A stretch of DNA of 64,000 nucleotides from Gerris lacustris (GCA_951217055.1 OX578278.1:31261105-31325104), one strand, 5' to 3'; positions 34,001 through 47,218 are shown, counted from the first letter of the stretch. Numbers and translations: made by a program. Notes: generated from the letters alone by a model not told the origin.

Positions 34001-35280
34001 GACTATTACTGCTAAAAAAATGAAATGGCAAAAATGGCAGTATGTACTGGGGATTTTATTAATAGATATTGCCGTTTTGCATTTGAGGGAGCTTATAATT
34101 ACTGTTAGAATCCTTATGTTTTCTTTATCTTAGAACAGTTCTGTGATTTGTCACTTGTGTTGTACATACTATTTGATGTCACAGTTTTTAAAAAAATCTT
34201 TACGATTTAAATATTTAATTTATTAAGAAATCCAAATAAAAGAAACTTTAAATTAGAGAATTATTCCATATATTATAATAGCTGATTTTTGAGTGTAATG
34301 GTTCAACCTTCTTCCCTATATTCTGTGATTTATTTTTTCATTAATGATTCCAAAAAAAAATCTATCTTCATTTATTTATTTAATTCATTATGAGGTGTAA
34401 TTTATTTCCTTAAAATACCAGATTTTTTCTTTTCCACTCACTAGTCATTATAAAAATTATTTATAATAATTATTAAGTAGACAGTTTTATATGAATATAT
34501 ATCTAATATAAAAAATATATAATGTATAAAACAAACAAGAAGAAAATATAAAAATATATACTAAAGTAAAAAAATATATGAAATATTTATTAATTACTAT
34601 TTTGTTGTTTCTATAAAAAAATAGAAATTAATTTATTGAAATAAGTTTTTTTTTTGTTTATTTTCTTTGTGTGTGTATTTACAAAATGGCAAGGGAAATG
34701 AAAAACCAATTTATTTAAAATGTTATTAAAGCAAAAAAAAAAAATTAAAATTATAAAGTGTATGTATTTCATATTATCAATGGATTTAGGAATTTTAAGT
34801 CACATTTTGCTTATTTGCACTTAATCAATGTTTGCCAAAGTAATTATTTTTATTATTTATTTTTTTGTTAAACATTTGTAATCTGTTTACCTTGTGCAGT
34901 TTTATATGGAAATACCATAACATTACTTTTTAGCGTTCAGCATAATATTCGACCTAGTACACTCTCATAGAAATTAGTTTTATTCTCACATATTGATGGA
35001 GCTATCTTACTTGATCAAAACTGACAAATTGTCATAATCTATAAGATTTTTTAAAAACTAATAATCATGACAAGAATTATTAATAACATTTAAATGTATG
35101 ACACCCAAACAATTGTACTAGGTTAAGACTCAGCATAATGACTGATATATCAGTACATAGATAGCGATCACTCTCCATTAACTTTGTAAGGGAAAAGATC
35201 ATCTTTTTCCCTTCTCATACAAATCTTTCCGATACAGCTCTTACTTAACTTTCTCTTTGAAGACAACGTAAATACTTAGT
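31081..35280. other. Long AT-rich intron, no recognised gene
   Basis: Contains poly(A) at 33343-33360, a C-run at 32926-32936 and a short 21-22-bp tandem repeat at 32773-32845 (TCTCAATGCAATGCT core). Small frames show no domain. Confidence 0.45.
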
Positions 35281-35670
35281 CTAGTGTTTTTCATTATTCA
35301 TTAGTTCTTTTGAGTTTTCGTGGTTAAATTTAATATTATTGAACATTGTAATTAAATTTAACAGAAATATAATTCCTCCTTGGCAGGGACTCGACCTCTC
35401 ACCCTTTCCGTTTATTGCAATTTTCTCAGGAACTAGCTTTTTCCCTAGATTTGTATTTAAATAGACTAAATTTTTTAAACCAAAATTATCGACAATTTTT
35501 TTCTCTTTTCCTGAGTTTTTGGGGGTAGTGCACCTAAATTTAGAGCAAAAATCATTTATCCATTTTTGCCTTGGGGTATGATTTTTTCTGTACATGAATG
35601 GCAAATGTCATATTGAAATTGGGCTAGTAGCTTAAATTGGCTTAGTAGTTTCGGCTTCACATGTCTGCAC
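35281..35670. repeat. Dispersed repeat copy (related to 41620-41890)
   Basis: TAATTCCTCCTTGGCAGGG, TTTAAATAGACTA and TTAGTAGTTT-type blocks recur in order near 41690-41870. A 107-codon minus-strand frame here shows no domain. The family is not recognised. Confidence 0.4.
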
Positions 35671-37368
35671 TGACTACAGACAACTGTTATCTGATGTTTG
35701 AAAAGTATTTTTCTGTTTTTATATGCTTTGAACAAGAAAAATTTCGTTTAACTGGCCATTTTGTTATCTGATCCATAGATTTGATCCCAAGGTGGTTGGT
35801 TTTGAGGGCTTCTGCTGTTATGGGAATTCCTAAATCATTAATATTTGACGAGTCTTGTCTTTTTTTCATCAGAGTATTAAATAATAATCATTTTCTTCAT
35901 AACAAGTTATTCTACGATTAAGAATGGATTACAAAATGTATTGTGTTGGGTAAACAGATTTAAAATTTTATGTTTGAAAATTAAATATTAGATTTGTATT
36001 TTAAATAATTTATGAAACACTACTCCTATTAATTGGTACTCTAGATTTATTTTTTTATTATATTTCTTTAATCTTGGTCACTTTGAAGATTCAAAATTAG
36101 AGTATAAACATCCTTTGTTAAATCAATAACTGGAAAGAGTACATTTTGGAGGAAATAAGTTTTCGCTCGTTACATGAATAAATATACATCAAAATATAAG
36201 CTATTAAGATTTAACTATTAAACTAGCAAACCACTATAGATGATTAATATTTTGTATGTATTGGAAACAATTTACTGATGTCCTATACTGGTTAAAATCT
36301 TTGCATTAAATTAGTCAATCCTCCTTAGATCAATACCCATTTATATGGTAATGCTGGAATCGCCATATAAATTGAATATGTTTGGAAATTAAATTAAGTT
36401 CCGAGCCATTCTAAGTTGTAACTTAGCCCCCCCCCCCCCCCCCCCCGACGATGTTTAACATTTATTGAAAGGAAAAGACACTGCTCTCCTATATGAGCTA
36501 CCAAGGCATCTTTTAAACAGACACAACACAACAACAAAAGTGTTTCCATTCTTGATTCACCTCCCCAGTGTATTATTGTGATATCTGCTAAAAAAAAAAT
36601 CAGTAATAAATATTTTTAAAAAGTGCAAAAAAAACAACAAACATGCCGGACAGAGAACAAATTTAGTGCAACACAGTAAGAACTGAGACCAGAACTGTAA
36701 TATGCTATGAAGTATTGATTCCTTTCTTTCTAGAAAGTACATGAGTTTGGTTGATTAATCACAATATTCATGAAAAGAAGGCTTCTTTGTTTTGATAAAA
36801 TTCTCCCAGAATTCAAGTTCACCAACCCAATTCTCTGAATACATTTTATCAGACCTAATAGTGACATTTTTATTTCAATATAGCTATAATATAAAATGTT
36901 AATTAAAATATTGTCTGCATATTATAATCTCATGTAATAAATATCAGATTAAATATTAATTTTCAAACATTTTTATTTATTTTTATACATAATATATATA
37001 CAAATTTATATAGTATTATTGTACCAAGTCTGTAGGTTGCCTGTCTGTAGAATTAACAATTATGGAGTTTGGATAATTTAAAATAATTGTTAATGCATTT
37101 TTTTTTATTTATTTTTTTTTTTTATAATTATATAAACAATTATAAAATAATTCTTAATTTGATTAGGCAACTATCAGACTTGAATTTTGTTCAAGGGGGA
37201 AACATATTATTATTATTATTTTGTTTTAGTTATATAATTTTTCTAGTCCTAGTTTTGTTTATAATTTATACTTTCTCACTGAACATTACCAGTTTTTTTT
37301 GCAATATTTTTACTTTTGCCAAAGGAATTTATGTTTTTATTTTTTTGTCTTCTTTACGTAATAAATAT

Positions 37369-37451
<83 letters not shown>

Positions 37452-39280
37452 CAGTCATAAATTGGATTTTAAACTGCACAACCACCAGCTTATTTTTATG
37501 GACAAAATTAAAATTAAATAGGTTTATATTAGAAAATTGTAAAAGAAAAAACAACTAAATATTTATGGACACCGATAGATATGTTATCTGACTATAACGA
37601 TGGATAAATTATGTATTTCAGAAAAAAAAAAAAACTGATGAATACATTTTTTATCTCATCCAATTAGTAGACTTTATTTCTTCCTTGTCTTTGTGATGGA
37701 TCTTAATTCCGTTGAAATTAAATAATGGCTTGTTATTTCATCTGGTAATATTTAACTTGTCGATTAATTGATTGATAGAATTGTATTCCACCTAGTCTTT
37801 AATGAAATTTTGGATCATCTTAAATGTTGATTTGATTTGTGTTTTTATTTAATCGATGAGGATAAGTAATCTAGATGAAATATATATTTATTTTTTTCCC
37901 ATTTAAACACATTTTCAACGGAAATATATATTTTTAAAAAAATTCCATCTGATCTTATTTTTATTTTATTTTTTTAATTTATATATTATATTTAAAATAT
38001 ATAAAACAAGGAAAAAACAACAAGAAAGTGTATTTGCTGTAGTAATATATTGAAATCTTTAAAAAAATAAATATATATTTAAGAATAAGATAGAGATTTT
38101 TGTTTATTTCACTGCAGCATCATGTCTCATAGCGTCATATGTTCTCAAGATACATCAAATTAATAAGTTTTAATTTATTTTTTAATTAATAAAGATTTTG
38201 ATTTATCTTCTCAAGAAGTAATTAAGATTTATGAAGGAACCTACTTCTTTAACTTATACTTCCATTCCAATGATCATTCATTGATGTTCATGAAATTGAT
38301 TCATTGATAAGACAGTTTTGAGAACAGAGGTTGTTATAAGAAAATATACATGCTCTGATGAAAATATTTGGAATGGTTTCTAATCTAGGTTCATATGGTA
38401 AATAAGGTAATGTGGTTTTAAAATTATTTTTATTTACAGATATTTCTACTGAGCTTTATTAATTTTAAAATATATATATATAACCATCATAATTTTATTT
38501 GTGTCTCGCTGCTTCAATCAATTTTATTATTTTATGGTAAGTTAACTTATTATAATAAGTTTGATATATGTTATATCATTTTTATTTTTTTTTAAATTAC
38601 CATATTACTTCAAATTCAAACTGCCTCAAATTTAAGCTGCTGTATGTTTATTCATATTTTAAAAAGTTTTTAAGCGATATTTTAATATTAAATAAAAATT
38701 ATAATGGATGGGAACTACTGATGCTATCAATTATTATACTAATGCTCACAAGAGTAGAGCTCAAAAGCTGACAAGATATCTGTAAATCCAAGTGATCTCG
38801 ATTGAGTAGATCACAATCTACTCACAAGACTTGGATCTCCTCTATTCAAGTGATTTTTAATTTTATTCGTGTTATAAGAGTTTATAGAATCGGTTATTGA
38901 CACTGAATCGCCACATTAATAATATTTTCTACTAGCTTTGGTGTAAGGGTGGTTGGAACTATTATCTGTTTGACATGAAACACTTCCACAAATCATGAAA
39001 GAGGTGCATTTCTCCAAACATAATAACTTTGTGTAGATAATTTTTTGATTTTTTTGATATTTTGTGAGACTAATTTTTGTGTAGATGGAAGGATATAAAC
39101 TTTTTCTAAATTATTTCCTTCATCTCACACCACTGTCTTCCTCAAAATCTCTAAAGTACTTATCTATCTAAATTCAAAATTATTAATTAATTTTTAAAAT
39201 ATTTATCTGTTTATTAAATTTAAATACTTATCTGTTTTAAAATATTTGGCATTGGTTGCAGAGTGTCAAGAGACATTAGT
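35671..39280. other. AT-rich intron, no recognised gene
   Basis: Holds a C20 run at 36427-36446, the (TA)n array at 37372-37449 and a hairpin near 38790-38845 (AGTAGATC/GATCTACT type). Frames over the (TA)n array are Tyr-Ile repeats. Confidence 0.45.
37372..37449. repeat. (TA)n microsatellite
   Basis: About 39 uninterrupted TA units. Three apparent open frames cross it on both strands, all artefacts. Confidence 0.95.
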
Positions 39281-39289
39281 GCTGTTTGT

Positions 39290-39900
39290 AGAGGGAAAGG
39301 AGGTTTCACTGCTTTGGGTTCAAGGACGTAGGGGAAATAAAGAGGAAGGAATGAGAAGGTAAACAAATGAAAAACAAAGTAAGGAGCTTCCATCCCATTG
39401 TGTTGACTGATACCTGCGATGACTGGTGTAGAGGACAGGCGAAGTCAGCCATCAAGAAGTAGATCTGGGAAGAAGCAGAGAAGGCATGGATACAATCGGA
39501 GGGATTCAGGCTGTTTAAAACTAAGCAAAAGGAAAACCAGATGACTCATGGGAATGTGTAAACCCAGCTGTGAACACGGTTTGGGTCTTAACTTGTCAAC
39601 GTTGACTCAAGGGACATCTGGCATTATTAAAAATCGAAAACGACACAACCTGTCCAGTGTCTGGTGGAGAACAGAAGACAGCTTATGGAGCACTACTTTA
39701 AACTTATGGGTGTATGTGAAGGATATGGAATACTACGCTTTCACACATTAGGAGCGGGAAAAATCAGGGAAGAAGAGCTTGTTACACTTGAGTGCATCCT
39801 CTCCTTTATAATCCGAACTAGGGGACCTAAGGGTAAGACTGAGGTGGTATGATAGGCGTGTGATTCAGAAATTGGTCAAAAGGGACCCCAGTGAGGTTAA
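39290..39900 (+). pseudogene. Decayed retrotransposon C-terminal region (likely LINE)
   Basis: G/C-richer than its surroundings. Split over frames one can read LTCQR...GHL..LLKIEND.TCPVSGGEQKTAY followed by IREEELVTLECILSFIIRTRG, which recalls the tail after RNase H in I/R1-type LINEs (GHL...C..C...E...H). Many stops and frame changes; a fossil. Assignment is tentative. Confidence 0.35.
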
Positions 39901-40072
39901 GTCGCTAGGCTTGGTCTCCCTGCCCCCTACTACTGAGCCACACACTAATTTTGCGCATTAAAAATTTAAATATAAAGTGCAGCTTAAATTCAAAGCAATT
40001 TGATAATTATATGATTAATTTTAATATATTTTTCGCAGCTGAGGTTGACTTTCAATTTTCTCTCTGTTTCAG

Positions 40073-40287
40073 GTGGTGATTGTGAATGGTTTTCGTGTGA
40101 TAAATGCCCTGCAAAATATAAACACAAGAGAAATTTAAAAGCCCACCAGTCGATTCATAGCGGTGAAACTAAATGTCCCATTTGCTCCAAAATACTTTGC
40201 ACTAAATTCGTTCTTCAGCAACATCTTATATTGCAACATGCAAATAATGTGCCAAAGTATCTGCAACCATCATCTCAAGACAAATAA
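40073..40287 (+). CDS. Alternative C-terminal exon ZF-3 (two C2H2 fingers)
   Basis: A terminal exon of 71 residues entered in phase 1 after TCTGTTTCAG (40071-40072). It starts GGDCEWFS, then finger 1 CDKCPAKYKHKRNLKAHQSIH (x12, x3) and finger 2 CPICSKILCTKFVLQQHLIL.. (x12, x4), ending YLQPSSQDK and TAA. The isoform would be 315 aa. AATAAA at 40578-40583 may terminate it. The frame extends upstream to 40045 only as intron read-through. Confidence 0.92.
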
Positions 40288-40987
40288 TTACATTATTTTA
40301 ATTTTTCTTACTTACTAAGTTTGTCTTTTTTTTTTTAAAGTTTCTTATTATTTTAATTTGGATTTAAAAACTATTGTTTATTTACAATATAATATAATAA
40401 TGATTGATGAAAAGATGTTCAAAACCATAAACAGAATTCCTAATTTTTTATAATTTCGTAGTATATCATCTTTTATAAGTAACTTTTTCAGAATGGTGCT
40501 AACAACATGTATATTTTATACATACTTTTATATTATAATATTTTTAGCTTTGCTGAGGATTTATAATATTAACAAATAATAAATTAATCTTTCCTTCATT
40601 GTATTATTATTATTAAATTTCTGTGAAATTTATTGCTATTTAAATTAACAACAGCAAAAAAATAGCGCATGCTTGTTTTTCTCTGTAAAATCTGTATTTA
40701 TGTGGGGAATATTAATTGTTAACTCAATGTTTTTATACTGTAGTCATCTTTGTTGTTTTCTTCATGTAAATTTGCCCTCTATTGAACTGTTACACAAACA
40801 ACAGTCTACAAATGAGAATCAGCTTGAAACCTCTCTCAGTGTTATTTGTTGCTTTCAACCTGATTTTGCTCAGTCACCTCATTCAGTAAAAATTTTTCCC
40901 AGCCTTTCTTTTTGACACCAAAAGAATTGTTGCTCTAAATCATGACGCTGTAGCTGTTGCTAAATTGTTGCATTTTTTGAAGATGGC

Positions 40988-41120
40988 ATAGGCTAGCAAT
41001 TTGTGGCAAGGGTGCTGAATTTACCCAAATCAACAGTTGGACGAGCCATTCAGATGTATTGGGAGACCGGACAGAAGACCAGGGGCAGGGCTGCCGAGAG
41101 CCACAGATCTAGCCGATGTA
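40988..41120 (+). pseudogene. Tc1/mariner transposase helix-turn-helix relic
   Basis: One frame reads VARVLNLPKSTVGRAIQMYW then ETGQKTRGRAAESHRSSR, the second half of the paired-type helix-turn-helix of Tc1-like transposases (L.lpksTVxraIxxyxETGxxxxr). No DDE part is nearby. A fossil of about 40 codons. Confidence 0.5.
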
Positions 41121-41519
41121 TAGGCATGTATTTAATATATATAGTAGGAAACTAAAATTGTTCTAAAATCTTTATCTTACATGTTAACATTTCACAATTA
41201 AATTCTCAAACCTTTAAATTAATAGTTTTTAATATATTTAAATTGAGATCTCATTAAAAAAAAATATATATATATTTGCTTTAAAAGATAGTTCCTTTAA
41301 TTTCTTCCTATAAATGCTGTAAGTGATAAGGAAAAAAAAATGTGATTTTTAGTATATTAGAAGTTATTATTATTGTTTTAATATGTGTCAAATAATTTAA
41401 TAAAATTATGCATATAGTAATTCCTTTTGTATTTTGTATACAATTTTATTTTGATAATATTTGGTCTTCTTTAGATAATTTTGGACAAATAAAAATTTGT
41501 ATGATTGACAGTATTTTTT

Positions 41520-41550
<31 letters not shown>

Positions 41551-42414
41551 CTGTTCAATAAACTTTTACTAAATTTTCTTATATAAAAGTACATAATGAC
41601 TTTGTCCAGGGTTTTCCATTTGTATGTTGTTTCGTGTTTTCTTGGTTACATTAAATTATTATTAAACATTTTATAAATATTTACCTTAATAATAATTCCT
41701 CCCTGGCAGGGGAACCTGACTTTTCATCCTTTAAAATTACTACTTATATGGTTAGATTAGTATTTAAATAGACTACATTTTAGTATAGAGCTAAAATTAA
41801 TTTCTTGATTTCTCAAAAGGGTATTCTTTTTCTGGACTATGCCCAATTTTATCAAGATCAGCCCAGTAGTTTAATCTTCAAGGGTCTGCAAAGATGATAG
41901 ACACCAAAGAGACATTTTTTAAAAACCACTTTTTTGACACAGGGGACTTTAAAAATAAATTATAGCACCATTACAATAACTCCTCTTTATTTATAACATG
42001 TATAAGAAAATGTAAAAAATGAGAAATTATAGTTTAAATAGAGCAAATTTTAATTGTTAGGATTTAGTTTTAAAACATTATGAATTACAATATAGGATTA
42101 TGTCCAAATAAAAATATTTATTACTTATAAAATAAAACAACATTTTTAGCATATTAATTGAAAATGATCTCTTTCTATTATTATTGTTCGAATTTTTAGA
42201 TTTTTAAAAAAAGAATAGTTTATTTTTTAAAAGAAATGTTTTACTTCTTATGATAAATGAAATAATTAAATTTAGGTAATAAAATTAAAACTAATTGTAA
42301 TTAATTATTGTACTTAACATATTCACAAATAGTCAAATCATTCAATAGGACTATTTAATAAAACAATTCCTTCGATAGATGGCTATTTCATACTCATTGT
42401 ATTTAAGTTTTACT
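41120..42414. other. AT-rich intron with one repeat copy
   Basis: A26 tract at 41525-41550; the second copy of the repeat described at 35281-35670 lies at about 41620-41890. No gene recognised. Confidence 0.4.
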
Positions 42415-42417
42415 TTA

Positions 42418-42616
42418 GGCGGCTTTCACTCCGAAGTAGCAAGTCGCATGCGTCCTGGGGGCAAGATGCATGCCACTTGAACACCGGACTGTATAACTGA
42501 ATGAGAGCTTACACACCGAGGATGCACGTCGCACTTGCATCCTCGGTGTGTAAGCTTGCATCTTGCCACCAGGACGCATGCATCCTGCGACTTGCTACTT
42601 CGGTGTGAAAGCCGCC
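42418..42616. mobile_element. TTA-flanked MITE (PIF/Harbinger-like)
   Basis: The 199-bp element has long inverted ends (GGCGGCTTTCACTCCGAAGT and reverse complement GGCGGCTTTCACACCGAAGT, continuing to about 45 nt) and a TTA duplication (42415-42417, 42617-42619). A second internal inverted pair (CTTACACACCGAGGATGCA and inverse) lies at its centre. No coding capacity. Confidence 0.85.
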
Positions 42617-42619
42617 TTA

Positions 42620-43990
42620 GTTAATTTAAATTAGATGCTTTAACAGAATGTTCTTTTTAGTTAAAAGATTTTTTTTAACTCCTTGTACATCTTGACAAAA
42701 ATTATGCTGTATAAGCCCCAGGCGGCATACAAATTTTGTATGTGAATTAAGGGTAAAAAATAAGGTTCAACAGAGATGATGGATTCACCCTTTCTAGAAA
42801 TCTCTTATTTGATCCCCTTGTCAACCAGAAGGGAAGAGGAGATGCAAGAAACACATCCTGACTTGTCACCAGCCTGACATTTGAAGACCAAAGAAGGCAG
42901 CATCCTCCAAATTCCACCATCCCAACAAAGTTTTATCAAATCAGAGGAAACCCCCTGGGAAATGCTAGTTATAAACTGAGTTCCAGAAAGACAGTATAGA
43001 TATGCAGCTCTTCCCTTCAGTCGTTAGTTAATCTGGTTGCTTTTAGTTAATGTCACAATAATATTTCAATTCCAGTGGTGGAAACGAAATATGACTTGGA
43101 TTTCACCGGACTATCAAGAGATTTATGAAAATTTTATATTGCACCTAATGACTGCATCTAATTATTATTTATATAATAAAATATAAGTTTAGTTACCAGA
43201 TTGCACTAAAGGTTTAATAAGTAAACATTTTCAAATGTTGTTTAGTTATGCAGTAGAATAATGTAATCTCCTGTAAGTAAAATATGTATTAATGCATTTG
43301 TTCCTCTCCTTCTTATAATTGTTTAATAATGTTAATAAAACAAAATCAGGATTATGTTATTTGAATTTATTTATTACCCTTTCTATTGTACTTCATGTAT
43401 ATTCATAAATATCCCTACCGACTTAACAAATTACTAAAATATTAATAAAAATACTAATAACGTATATAATTTATAGTCTCTACTGATAATTTGTGAAATT
43501 TACTTCAGGTAAATAAAATTGATAATTTTATCGTAGATATCTTGATCTTCTGGTGGAGATTGACATCAGATATTTTGTGAATTTCTGACGGGGTCTCCTC
43601 TGGAAGTAATTCAAGCCACAGCAGCTAATTTTTTTATTATAGCTGGTTTTAACCTAGTTGTATTTTTTTATTTTGGTGTGAATCCTAATTGTGCCCAAAG
43701 GTTAGAGTTTTTAACTCTGGAGACATTGTTTCTTTAGATCCATTAAACCTAGGTCATGTAGATAGTTCCATTAAGCAAAGATGGCTTCATGTCCTGTTTG
43801 GTACAGGATAGAATGAGATCGACCACTTCTCACATTTCTAACCTCTCTGGGATTTGAACGTCAACTTTGACGAGAGTTTTTACCAAGATTGTTCTGTATT
43901 TATCCTTAGCTATTGTGGTTTTTTGAAAATAAATTTTCTATTTAACCAACATTTCAATGAGACGACACTTGTTAAGTAGACATAATTTGT
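42620..43990. other. AT-rich intron, no recognised gene
   Basis: No frame or motif of note on either strand. Confidence 0.4.
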
Positions 43991-43994
43991 TATA

Positions 43995-44330
43995 CAAAAG
44001 AACCTAGATTATCCATTTCCTGAGTTACCCGTCTTGCTTACTTAACCTTCAAGCCACACCTACTTTCTTCATTTACATGCACAAACCCTTAACCCATCTG
44101 GCGTGTGAACATGAAGGCACCACCTGTCAATTATTACACTCAAAAAAGTGCCTGGATAAACAAAAATATTTTTAACTCTTGGTTCAACAGAGTTTATCTT
44201 GCTGTCCCTGTCAAAAATAAAAGTGATACACTTTTTGTCCTAAATGTTTCTCACTTCTCGCTTAACTGTTTTTTCAATGGTTTTTTCATATTTTTTCAGG
44301 ACTTTCGATGTCTTTTAAGTCCTAACAATT
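43995..44330 (+). pseudogene. Tigger/pogo DDE transposase relic, copy 1
   Basis: A 76-codon frame reads PPVNYYTQKSAWINKNIFNS then WFNRVYLAVPVKNK, which follows the DDE-domain pattern of Tigger/jerky transposases (LPVxYxxxKxAWMTxxxFxxWF...VP..). Sequence before it (CTTCAAGCCACACCTACTTT) has the same order as the copy at 62160-62345. No catalytic Asp is retained in this piece. Confidence 0.5.
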
Positions 44331-44339
44331 ATTGAAACT

Positions 44340-45155
44340 TTGATTTTAACCAATTAATCTATCACAGAACTGAAGTAAAATTAATGAAACAATAAGATAC
44401 TCAATATTTTCTTTACTATTCTATATTCTTTGCAAGAACATATCATTTTTGAGGATAAGAAGTAAAAAAAATTTTCTTCTTACACCTTACTCATTTCTCT
44501 TAGCAAATTAATTTCTTATAAGGTAAAATAATAAAGATTTTTCAAGAAGGAACTATGTTTAAGGATTCATAGTTTGGAAAAAACTTTTTTTATTTGGCCA
44601 TGTGTATGTGTCATCAACAAAAAAATCTTTGTAATTATTCCTATAGAAAAGATTATAAATAGTTAAGTTATAGCATTTTGTTATTTTTTATGGCCTTGAC
44701 TGCATGATTATAGACATTTTAAAGGTGATGGAATTGAGTAATGGAGGCTCAAAAAGGTATTTTCAAAATTCTCTATATATTTCTTTTTTCATTGGTAAGT
44801 AGTTATAAAATTTTAACTTAGCTATACTGGTGATATAACATATTTTTAAATTGATACTAACCCTTGATAATTTCTAATTTAATACTTACTTTCTTTGAAA
44901 AATTTATTGGGAATGTGTAAATATATTATGGTACTGAGGCTGGTGGAAACTTTTATATAATATAAGCAACTTTATTCTAGTTTTTTGACTGTCTTGATGT
45001 CACTTTTATAGTAGTAAAGAAATGTCTACCAGGCACTTGTGGATTGTTGTACCACATAGAATTTACTTGTAATTACAGTTTAATTATTAAAAATAAAATC
45101 AACATCAACTAGCACAATTTTTTTTTTTTTAGATTATATGAGGTGTATTCTAATA
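44340..45155. other. AT-rich intron, no recognised gene
   Basis: No coding or repeat structure that I can support. Confidence 0.4.
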
Positions 45156-45157
45156 TA

Positions 45158-45609
45158 CAGAGTGATTTTAAAAAACTTTGAGGTATTCTACACACCAAGG
45201 CGAGTAAACATGTGTCTGAAAATCTCACATTTCTGTGTTATGAGCTATTTTTGGATGAAAATTAATTAAACTGTATTTAAGTAAACTATTAAAAATAAGG
45301 TGGCTGGAATAGTAGTCGTGTCAAAATGTACTCAAATGCAGTGAGTGGCACAATTGGTGTTGAGTAGACATCTATGTGGAAATGGGAGGTATTCGACATC
45401 GTTTAAAAGAAGAAGAAGAATACTTTATTTCATTCAACATCATTTAATTAAAATCTATTTTATATCAACTTACATAATAAAGTTTAATTTTGGTTAACAA
45501 GGTTTGATTTCCTGTATAAAGAATTGCTGATAACTCGGAAACACAATTTTCAGGCACATGTTTATGTAGACATACCTCAAAGTTTCGAGAAATAATTTAA
45601 AATCCCCTG
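45158..45609. mobile_element. TA-flanked mariner-type MITE
   Basis: The 452-bp element has inverted ends (CAGAGTGATTTTAAAAAACT and reverse complement CAGGGGATTTTAAATTATTT), with matching subterminal CTTTGAGGTAT and AACATGTG blocks, and is flanked by TA on both sides. No transposase. Confidence 0.7.
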
Positions 45610-45795
45610 TATTTCTCCTAAAAAAGTCAAACCATCAAAAATTGTTTGTTAATTATTTTAAGCCCCATAGTTTTCTATAGAAATGGTTCTCTGGAATCTA
45701 CAAAGAATATTATAATTAATGTTTGAAGTTTTGGGTGAAATTATAAATACAATTTTTTTTTAAAAAAAGTTCTAATGTAATGATTTTTTTTTCAG

Positions 45796-45878
45796 AACCA
45801 GAGAATTTTGAGGGTAGTTCGGTGGACCTTATATCTACAGTTAGCAATCTTAACACTTTCAGAAGCTGCAAAATATGA
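45796..45878 (+). CDS. Candidate terminal exon, degraded zinc finger (EPENFEGSSVDL)
   Basis: After TTTTTTTTTTCAG (acceptor 45794-45795) a phase-1 entry gives 27 residues: E-PENFEGSSVDLISTVSNL, NTFRSCKI, then TGA at 45876-45878. The composition is coding-like, and just past the stop the other frames hold Cys-rich words (YEC; DCCICARI), as if a C2H2 finger had been lost through a frameshift. Joined to the common exons the product would be 271 aa without fingers. It is either a decayed alternative exon or a real finger-less terminus. Confidence 0.38.
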
Positions 45879-46329
45879 ATGCTGATTGTTGTATCTGTGC
45901 TAGAATCTTATTACATCTTTCATAATATCCACTCACAAAAAATATCAATTTCAATTTGAACTCCATTAATGATTCATTTCTTCCAATTTCAGATAACTTT
46001 ATCAATCCTTTTTTTTTGAACGAATTTAATGTTATTTTAATGAAGGACTTTCTTTTGGATATTTTGAATGTGACATAATTTTAAGGTAATAATAAAAATA
46101 TACATTCTTTTTCTATTTATATAATGTAGAAGTAAAGTTATTTCAGCAAATATGTATAAAATTATCTTAGTTAATTCATACTTCATGCGTGAGGTGGTAT
46201 ACCTGTCAGGTGGACAGGTAAAAGGATTGTGTGTGCTATCATAATTATGCAGAACTTTCGTAACTAGTTAACACATACATTTCCGTTTACCTGTCAGGTA
46301 TACTTAATTCCTCAAGCCTTGGTGCAGAG

Positions 46330-46600
46330 AGCAATAATAACATTAAATAATCCAAAAGATCAGTATATTTAAAGCCTCCCTGACAATTTCTGCCTGATCG
46401 TGTGAACATGAAAGAACCTGTCCTGTCAATTATTACTCTCAAAAATGTGCCTGGATGAGCCAAGATATTTTTAACTCTTGGGTTGTTGAAGTTTTTGTGC
46501 CCCTAGTCGAAAATAAAAATAACATCACTATCACTTTTTTCCCTTTCTTGATCATCAGTCTAGGCTCCGGTCCCATGACTGATGGTTTCACTGTAAAAGT
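46330..46600 (+). pseudogene. Tigger/pogo DDE transposase relic, copy 2
   Basis: GTGTGAACATGAAAGAACC, CAATTATTACTCTCAAAAA and TGCCTGGATGAGCCAAGATA match 44100-44175 in order. Frames are broken by stops. The 94-codon open frame at 46455 is a chance extension. Confidence 0.5.
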
Positions 46601-46760
46601 TTTATTATATGTGGATACACCTGATATTTATATTATTGTTATAATAATGCATTATTATTGTTTTTTTTTAAATAAATTATTTCTTGTAGAAGACTACAAA
46701 ATTTTCAACCAAAAGTGTTTTACCTTATTATGTTGTTAAAACATATAGTATATGTAAGAT

Positions 46761-46847
46761 TTAGTATAGTCTGTGTAAATTGGTCACCGAAGGATACTCT
46801 TAAAAGTATTTTTAAGTTAGGTGATCACTTTGGCAGGTTATACTAAA
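46761..46847. repeat. Small inverted repeat (87 bp)
   Basis: TTAGTATAGTCTGTGTAAAT and GGTCACC at the left pair with GGTGATCACTTTGGCAGGTT and ATACTAAA at the right. Possibly a very short MITE. Confidence 0.5.
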
Positions 46848-47218
46848 GATTCAATATTTTATCATAATCAGGTCCAACTATGGGATAATTAAGCTTAGGT
46901 GTCGTTAAGCTTAATTAAGCGAGCTGCCTACCTCTGAGACTGACGCAGACTATAGTATATAACACAGATGGCCATCGGTGGTAGGACGTTCAGATTTCAA
47001 AAGAATACTGCTGCTTGTCAACATGATGTAATAATAGGTATAATCACTTTCACCTCAACAACTTTTCACGCTTTGATTATCCTCCTTCTCCTTATGTCAG
47101 AAATAGCAGCATCAATTTAGGTCAACAAATGGCAATCCTGATTACCTTAAGAAAATAAAATGTATACATTTTATATTGAGACAATTTCTTTAAATCCTCT
47201 ACAATACAAAAATCAATA

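Noticed and set aside
37087..37558. Three overlapping open frames up to 144 codons
   Set aside because: They are created by the (TA)n array, which reads as Tyr-Ile repeats on both strands.
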